Origin: Pontederia crassipes
Lineage: Eukaryota > Streptophyta > Magnoliopsida > Commelinales > Pontederiaceae
Assembly (NCBI GenBank): GCA_030549335.1
Contig: CM060186.1
Span: forward strand, 21,877,189-21,941,188
Length of the DNA: 64,000 nucleotides
Direction: 5' to 3'
Shown here: in pieces, positions 55,830 through 64,000 of the stretch
Position numbering within the stretch: the first letter of the stretch is position 1
Layout: each line of letters begins with the position of its first letter
Notes under the pieces: model-generated
Told to the model about the DNA's origin: nothing
Seen by the model: only the letters and a program-made list of their open reading frames with translations
The model's database searches: none
Made by a program: the position numbers and the translations under genes

Positions 55830-56630
55830 TGCATCGGTGGCTGAGTCCTGGTCTGAGAGCGGCAGCCCGGACACTAGTTTTTGGACTCCCCGATTCAGCT
55901 CTCCTCTTTCGGACCAGCACGTTTCTGAGCTACTAGTACTTCACCAGAGGATCGCTACCTGTTGGGGACAAATGGTTGGGTATGGATGTTGGACTCATTC
56001 TTGGCTCACAGCCTCTACCTCCATTTTCTACCGACTACCATGGTTCAAGATGATTTTAGAGTAGATCGCAAGCTCATATGGCATTCTTGAGTGTCGCTGA
56101 ACATCAAGATTTTTGCTTGACTCATGCGGCATGACCGAATCCTCACTAGAGCATACAAGGCGAGATGGGCACCCCATGTGGACACTACCTGGAAATGGAG
56201 GAGGATGTCACTCACCTATTCTTTGGATGTAGGGTGTCCCGGAAGGTATGGTTGCTGACGAGCATAACAAACTTTGTTCCTCTTGCAGCTGACGCCTTCT
56301 AGCGGGGGCTTGACAGACAAAGACATGGTTGGAGATTCTCGTTGTGACTTTTTTAGCTGGTGCCAGTGCTCGAGTGCAACCATGTCATTTTTTGCGGGGA
56401 GAGATGACAGGTGGATAATATTGTACATCACATCTTTCGTCTTCTTTAGGAGTGGGGTTTTGGCTAGTGCATGTACTTTTCCCCTTTTTTTGCTGCTCTC
56501 CACTGGACAACGTGTCACATGCACATGGTGATCCTTTTGGAGTGATATATCTATCTATATATATATATGGATCATGAATGACAACTAAATCATCGGTAGT
56601 CATCCTCTCTCTCCTCAAAAAAAAAAAAAT
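55830..56630 (+). mobile_element. 5'-truncated LINE in intron 2 of the aminotransferase gene
   Basis: Degenerate ORF2 end with MEEDVTHLFFGCRVSRKVW, which matches the zinc-finger-like C-terminus of plant L1 ORF2 (DVEHLFFxCxxxxxVW). A tail with a run of 13 A follows at 56617-56629. Same orientation as the gene. The 5' edge is approximate and the target duplication was not identified. Confidence 0.75.
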
Positions 56631-56906
56631 CTGATTCTAGTTTTGTTAAGTTGTACTATGTTGATACGTGAAGTAACTGTGAGTCTGTGACTATAAATTG
56701 CTTCTCTCCACTGGAGAGTGTGTCACATTTACACAGTGATCCTTTTGGAGTGATATATATATATATATATATATATATGGATGACAACTAAATCATCGGT
56801 AGTCATCCTTTCTCTCCTCAAAAAGAAAAAAAAGATCTGATTCTAGTTTTGTTAAGTTGTACTATGTTGGTAAGTGAAGTAACTGTGAGGCTGTGACTAT
56901 AAATTG
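56491..56906 (+). repeat. 208-bp tandem duplication covering the LINE tail
   Basis: 56491-56698 and 56699-56906 match throughout: TCTCCACTGGA, GTGATCCTTTTGGAGTGATA, ACTAAATCATCGGTAGTCAT, the A-rich tail, and the intron sequence TTGTTAAGTTGTACTATGTT. The duplication therefore includes LINE and flanking intron and arose after the LINE inserted. An AT microsatellite in unit 2 (56755-56778) is longer than in unit 1. Confidence 0.85.
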
Positions 56907-58315
56907 CATTATGTGTCAGTGTTATTTAAATTTCTTATGGTTCTGGATTATGATAAGTCAAAGAATGACCTTAAAATGTTTGGAGTACTTTTGTAAGGAG
57001 TTGAAAGGTTTCTAGCTTCGGCTAAATATGGCTTCAATATAGATATTTGGTTTATTGAATGATATGCAACAATATTCCAGACTGCTAGTTTGTTAGTCAT
57101 ATATTCATCTTTCTTTCCAATGGTCCATTACTTAAATAATGAGTTTATGCAAAAATTAACCAGTTCTATGCTGACATTCTTCAAAAGCATTAAATCCTAG
57201 TAACACTGAAATCTAATGAACCAAGGACTGATTTTACTGCTATATCTGTTAAATAGGGCTTTTATGCAGCAGTGAGTTCAGATTGGAAGGCTAATGACCT
57301 TTATCTCAGGGAGTATCTTCCTGTGGGAGGAAGCAGAACTCTGATTCAAGAGTCACTGAAGTTAGCATATGGAGAAAACTCTGAACTTATAGAACACAAG
57401 AGAATTGCAGCAGTGCAAGCTCTTTCAGGAACTGGTGCATGTCGGCTTTTTGCAGACTTCCAAAAGCGCTTCTTCTCAAATTCACACATATATATTACAA
57501 TTCCAACTTGGGCTAAGTCAGTGTTATCATGATCTCATTTTTCAAGTTGTTTTCTTTTTCTTGCAGACTAAATTCACTAATTTCCACAAATTATGTTTCT
57601 TTATTTGCTATTGATGTTTAATCATTGTATTCTGGCAGTTACTCTTCTGTATTTTTGCTTTTTTGAATTGATTCTGTGTTTTTGTTCTTTGGAAATAACT
57701 GCTTCAGGACCTTATTATTTGAACTTGTCAGCCACCATAACATTTGGAGAGATGCTCAGGTATCTCAGAGATCTTTCCGGTACTATTATCCTGAAACAAG
57801 GGGACTCGACTTCCCAGCAATGATGGATGATATTAAGGTAGATCAATGATCGCATGCTATGCATATGGAAAACTCTTGTCCTGGCTTTACCAAACTTTCC
57901 CAATTGAAGAAAATGGAATATTGCCATTTAGTTAAATATATAAGCATTGAATTTACGAAAAAAAAGATACTTAGGCTAAAACAAGAACATTCATGTTCTC
58001 CATATGCACCTTAAAAATTTCAAGCAATGTCTTTACTAAAAACTTGTAGACACGACTTTGTACTTACCATGTTTTGCACAAGTTTTCATTTTTTCTTAAC
58101 TTTGTTTAGTCATTTGATCCAATATATCTTTTCAGTTTTTCTTGTTTAATGATAATAGCCAATATATCTTTTTCTGTTTCTCGCTTATTATGACATGCAG
58201 TGATTTAATACCATATGCAAAGATGATTCACTGCATTAGCCAAGTTCGTTGATCTGACTTAAATAACGTGTGTCATGAGTGTTGTCCCTAAAATGCTCTT
58301 CTTTATGCCTTGTAG

Positions 58316-58809
<494 letters not shown>

Positions 58810-59812
58810 TAAAAAATTCCTTTATGCATTATATGTTAAGCTACAGTGATCCTCATTCATTTTATGTTCTTTTTTTTTTCGATGTAAGCATTCTGTGCGT
58901 AAATGAGATGGAAGCAGTGGCTGTGACTAGTCAGTTACAACAGATAGCTAGGGCCATGTATAGTAACCCACCTCTTCATGGTGCATTAATTGTTTCAATG
59001 ATACTCGGTGATCCAGATCTCAAGAACCTATGGTTGGAGGAAGTTAAGATAGTTGATTTAATGCGCTTATTTATTATCTGCTCTCTTCAAAAGATCTGCT
59101 AATCCTTAATTGTCCAAGAAACTATTACTGATATCCCTGTGGCACTGAGCTATATAATTAGACTCTTCAAGAACTATCTTGCATTTTTCTTCTATCCTTT
59201 CTCGTGTTAAGCAAAAGGAAAAACCAAACTCATGCCTTTACTGATTCAGGGCATGGCTAATCGAATTAATGGAATGGGAAAAGCCCTGAGGGAAAAGCTT
59301 GAAAAGTTGGATTCACCTTTATCCTGGGAGCATGTGACAAATCAGGTTAATTTTCCGATGTCCTATTTTTTCCATGCATTGAAGAATTTCGTGATTCTAA
59401 ATAAGGTTTTTGACTGCCGCCAAAGGCAGTGACAGTGTGCCTTGGTATCTCAGAATTTGTCTGTTCTCAGTTATTGAATGTAAATATTCCTGTAGTTATT
59501 GTCAAGCAGATATTCGTATTCGCACGCTTCTGACAAGTTATTTTTTGTGATGTCCCTACGATGAACAGATCGGAATGTTCTGCTACAGCGGATTGACCCC
59601 CGAGCAGGTGGATCGGCTGATAAATGAACACCATATATACATGACTCGAGATGGTCGAATCAGGTAGGACATTGAAGGTGCATGCTTTACTGTCTCCAAT
59701 TCGTAGAACAGTCGTTCGTTTATTTGTTTCATTTTTCAGCATGGCTGGCGTGACTAGTGGCAACGTAGGCAATTTGGCAAATGCTATCCTCGAGGTCACA
59801 AATTCTCCATAG

Positions 59813-60358
59813 AAGCCTCGCTGCCTTCCTTATGATGGCAAATGAAATGAGAGAAACGCACCGTAACTACGAACAGGGAGCCCATGTAAGTGAGATAATT
59901 GCCCAAGGAATGTAACTTATTAGTCCTATATTCCTTTCTTTTCTGTAGATATCCTAAATCCTACACATTCACATTTTTTTTTGGTAACTATCGATTTTCT
60001 AGTTCACTTTTTTTAGGCAAGAAGGAAAAATAATAGGGGTTCGGACTTTAGGATCTATTTCCCTCATATAATTAGATTATCATATTTATTATATAAAAAT
60101 ATGTCGGTTCCTAATTAAGATCATGTTTAATATATATCTGACATCTCTTTTATAATTTGTCTAATTCAGACTAATTCAGGGTTACATATTGCATATTCTC
60201 TCGTTATCAGTCGAGTTACGAGACGTGATCGAGTATAAGTTAGATTTTGTTGTGTTATAACATTAAAAGAGAATAATAACCTAACCAAGTGATAGATAAT
60301 TACATTTGGTATGAGACTACCGAAAAAGGGGGAAAATGATCCTAGTATCACGACTTAG
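59813..60358. other. Aminotransferase 3' flank
   Basis: 3' untranslated region and intergenic AT-rich DNA. No gene seen. Confidence 0.5.
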
Positions 60359-60757
60359 GACCTGTTTGATTAAGTTTATAAGTCACTTAAAATGATTTAT
60401 AAATAATTTTGAAGATATCTTTCTATTTGGTAATTGATAAAAATAACTGATAAGCATTTATTTTAACTGCTTATAAATTAAAAAAAATAAGTTTGGAGGC
60501 TCCAACTTATTTTGTATTAAAGTGTGAAAAAAAATTAATTAGTTTGATGAATGAATGTATTATTTTGTCCTTATAATATATATAATTTTTTCATATATTT
60601 TATCTATCACAATATTAAGGCATTTTTTGTCATTTTACTAAAATAATAATTTATAAATTTTTTTATTACCAAACATGTAATTGCTTATTTTTAAAATTAA
60701 TTTCAATTATTAAATTACTTATCAACACTTCAATTTATCAGTTAAGTTAAATGGGTT
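60359..60757. mobile_element. Miniature inverted-repeat element (candidate)
   Basis: The left end ACCTGTTTGATTAAGTTTAT and the right end, inverted, ACCCATTTAACTTAACTGAT form imperfect terminal repeats. The interior is AT-rich with AACTGCTTATAAATT / TTACTTATCAACACTTC motifs of the common CTTATAAG-type plant miniature elements. The target duplication is unclear. Confidence 0.45.
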
Positions 60758-62466
60758 TTTAATTTAGGCCATCTAACGAGAATATATGTTTTATTTAGCA
60801 AGAAGCAGTTTGAAAAAACTCGTGTGTCAAAATCTAAAGGGAAAAGATATTGTGAAAGTCCCGCTATTCATCCGGATCAAACAATGAGTTGGACCGATTG
60901 AACTATGCCTTTTCGAACTAAATGATTAGATCAGATAATATAAATTAATAAAAATAAAAATAAAAAGTTAAATATATTATTGTAATATTATTAATATATA
61001 ATATTTTATACAACAAATACATTAATAATATAAAGATAATTCAATAATATAAAAGATAATACTATAATAAAAGTAAAAAAAATATCTCAGATGAAGTAAT
61101 ATAATATGGTAAGTATAAATTAAGCTATCAATCATATATTTGCTAAATAAAAAAATTGTGAAGTAATATAATTTTTTTAAAAAAAACATTACAAAAAAAA
61201 TATATTATATGTCGAGAAGGACGTTTATATATATATATATATATAATGATCAATAATTTTTAATATATTTTTATATTTTATTTTTTTGTCATATTACAAT
61301 TTGAGTCCGTTTTAGATCGTCTAGTTGAACTCGAGTTTTGAGTGGATTAACCCATGACCGAATTTTGGACACTCCGTGGGCCATTTTAATGGTTAGAACG
61401 CCAGTCTACTCGGTCTGAGTAGATGAATTGAACTGGGTTTTAGAACATTGGTCGTTGGACGCGTCAATACTTGTTTTTACTCTTCATATGCTTTAGTCCT
61501 ATTCATTTATCTATTTTAATTTTGTTAAAATTTCAAATAACTTTTTGGATGTATTTCAATGCATTTCTTCAATAATTTAATTCATGGCCCATATTATGAG
61601 TACTTATAAAATACTATAATATAATTTTACCAATAATTTTAATAGTAATAAGTTTTTAATGTCGGTCCAAATTACTGGCTAATTAAAATAACACTGTGTT
61701 CAATGGTTCCTAAAACTATGAATATGATATAATTAATCACAATCATAGCTCACAATATTACCAGAAAAAGCTAGTTATATTTAGGATAAATTATATAAAA
61801 GTCCCAACTCTTAGTTTATTCTCAAATCTAAGTTAAACTTTTATTCTTATAAAAAAAGGTTATGCACTTTTAAACTGATTACAAAGATAACCTATTATTA
61901 TATTTCTATTCGCAAAAATATTAGTCCAACCAGCATCACATATATAAGTGGATGATGACATATTTCAAACTTTTAAACTTAAAAATAATTAAGAGTTATT
62001 TTTTTTTCAGTTTTGACATCAAATTAATAAAATTTTAGCGTATATCATAACTAGATAAAGTAAAATTGTTAAATATTCAACGATTTTATCATGTGTATTT
62101 GAATATTAAGTCACCCACGTAATATCCTTTTTACTTTGTTCCATTAAATATTATTATTTTAAATTTATATGGGATAAAATTTGGTGGAATTTTGATAATG
62201 CCAAAGTTTCAAGAGATAAAATGATAAAATATCAATCTTAATAACTTTTTATTTAAACTTATGATATACCATTCACTTATTTATGTGGTGATTATTTTTG
62301 TAATAAATTTAAAAGTTCATGACCTTTTATGCAAAAATAAAAGTATGAATTTGAAAATAAAAGTTTGTGTTTTTGTATGCAATTTACCTTTCTGTTTATG
62401 AATGAAATATTTTCATACAAGATAAAGTAACATAGGCGGCAAAAATAAGCTAATTGTATATGAATG

Positions 62467-62508
<42 letters not shown>

Positions 62509-62567
62509 CATCCTCTTAGTTTTTTTATATTATTTCTAGATAACAATTCAAAATTATTTTTTTTTCA
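60758..62567. other. AT-rich intergenic DNA
   Basis: No open frame of note. Contains TA microsatellites at 61226-61246 and 62471-62503. A GC-richer stretch at 61300-61450 has no recognised protein. Confidence 0.5.
62471..62503. repeat. AT/TA dinucleotide microsatellite
   Basis: Uninterrupted AT repeat of about 16 units next to the CACTA end. Confidence 0.9.
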
Positions 62568-64000
62568 CTACAAGAAAACAAGATATCTGTGACTGATAAT
62601 TCTGTCATAGCATATGTGTATTTCGTCACAGATGTTCTTCAGTGATGACTTGTGACAATATGCATCAATTACTGATTTTTGACCCACAACTTTTGTTGTG
62701 ATGGATTATTTTCGTCACAAAGATAATTGTGACGATTAAAATCCTCATATGATTAAAAAGTTTTTGTCACAAAAGTTTGATAAAAATAATTAATAAAATG
62801 AGTATTCCGTCACAAATGTGTTGAATTCTTTGACGGATTACTGATTATTAATTTGTGACGAATATATGTTGTGATACTTTTTCTGACAGATTTGTGATGA
62901 ATAATTGTGATCATTTTGTGACAATTATGATTGTGATAGATTTGTGATAAATTTTATGTCAACATTTTATGATAAAATTATGATGATTCGTTATTAATTA
63001 TTTTGATGAAATTGTGACAGAATTTCATGTAATTAATTAGTATGATAAATTTACAAAATTTTTAATGAATCATTATGACAATTATGTGACAATTTATTTG
63101 CTAAATATACTATTACACAAATAATTATACAATAAAAATAATACAATACATGATATTCTTTTCTAAACATGCCAAATATCATGACAATTCAAACATTTGT
63201 AATTAAAATATTCAAAATATTAAATCCACTATATAAGTTTTGAATTTTGATTATCCAAATTTAATAACGAAACTTTAAGCAAATTGTAGCCACACAACAT
63301 ATCTACTATTTTTCCTTGATGAATTGTGATCACCTCTCCATATAAAAAATTGAAACCTATAATCAAATATATACATAAAATATTAAGATATAATGATTTA
63401 AATAAAAAATATTAAAATAATTAAGTATCATAAGATAGTAATATTTAAATAAGATAAATTACCTTACTAATGTGAAAAGAAATCTTCAGAAAGTGATTGA
63501 CTACTTTCTTGTTGAATAATTTGTAATACAAGTGCACGAATATGTTCTTCCATTTCAACGCTCACTATTTAATGCGATCATATAATTTTTTTGCAATTCT
63601 TATCGCACTTTTTTATCTTATACGTTGCAAATCATTCTCGATAGCAATATTTGAAGAAGAGTCGCCTATGTCCTTTAATATATCATAACTTAATTTTTTT
63701 ACTAGTGATTGACCATATTTTTCAGCACCAAATCTATATACTCTTCATTGTGTTGGAGCTCATCCACCTAGCAACATCAAATCCTATTTGAGAGTTAACA
63801 TATGAACCATATTTAGTGTTAAGAAATACATTGTAATCTTCCTGTATTCAGCACAAATATAATATGTTAAAAAAAGTAAAAGAATATATAAGGTGGATGA
63901 CTAAACATTTTTTTGTATAAAAACTTAAACTTTTTTTATTTTTCATCAACCTATTCACCATTTTTTTCCTCGACGCTTATGACAATGCTCAAAAACTTTA
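62568..64000 (+). mobile_element. CACTA (En/Spm) transposon, left end, runs off the window
   Basis: Begins CACTACAAGAAAACAAG, the typical CACTA terminal repeat of plants. Between 62590 and 63090 are more than 15 subterminal words in both orientations (TTGTGACGA, CGTCACAA, TCTGTGAC, GTGACAATT), the known binding-site pattern of this superfamily. The interior from 63120 is AT-rich. A broken minus-strand frame near 63500-63830 (for example EKYGQSLVKKL) may be part of a transposon protein, but I cannot identify it. The other terminus is not present. Confidence 0.8.

Noticed and set aside
59049-59056. AT-AC (U12-type) intron at the broken donor of the aminotransferase.
   Set aside because: U12 AT introns need ATATCCTT; here the sequence is ATAGTTGA and the intron ends in the ordinary TTCAG. 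A G-to-A change of a GT donor is simpler.

Overview
This is a transposon-rich stretch of a flowering-plant nuclear genome. Several features point to a monocot, though I cannot name the species. Host coding sequence is GC-rich and partly intronless, set in very AT-rich intergenic DNA. Most of the window is retroelements and DNA transposons nested in one another. I recognise three host loci. The first is an intronless B3-domain protein (6772-7869). The second is an intronless, secreted berberine-bridge-enzyme-like flavoprotein (21196-22896). The third is a ten-exon mitochondrial aspartate aminotransferase (54573-59812), which carries a one-base deletion just after the PLP lysine and a broken splice donor and is called here as a probable pseudogene.

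Layout. 1-3705: minus-strand Athila-type Ty3/gypsy fragment with decayed pol and a partial LTR. 4688-5237: 550-bp Mutator-type element with 9-bp target duplication and a GC-rich core. 5.6-8.6 kb: the B3 gene between two related AT-rich repeats. 10.3-12.0 kb: small gag-only LTR element. 13147-20210: a whole hAT element (8-bp target duplication) with a dead transposase and a probable captured U-box fragment. 21.2-22.9 kb: BBE-like gene. About 23.2-50.5 kb: one old LINE split by three independent insertions. These are LTR element A (23957-35921, itself split by minus-strand element B, 24740-32411), element C (36863-47452) and a solo LTR D (48890-50246). 53.5-53.9 kb: a small inverted-repeat element. 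54.6-59.8 kb: the aminotransferase, with a LINE fragment in intron 2. 62568-end: the terminus of a CACTA element.

LTR divergence agrees with the nesting order: A about 13% in the part compared by eye, B about 3%, C under 2%. A, B and C all lack pol, so they needed enzymes from other elements to move.

The most unusual signal is non-coding. Each Athila-like family carries its own short CG-rich words, repeated many times in AT-rich DNA: ACGGCCGA in C, ACGGGTCGTGA and AACGGGCCGT in B, CACGGGCCGTGT and ACGGTCCGT at the left edge. Many are palindromic or alternate in orientation so that perfect hairpins form. B and C also share a well conserved non-coding module of about 110-150 nt near the 3' end. 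It lies between two copies of a unit made of a hairpin with an AGGA loop followed by AAGCTTGGGGGAG, the second copy being the polypurine tract. The stems of these hairpins differ in sequence between copies but keep pairing, while the loop stays the same.
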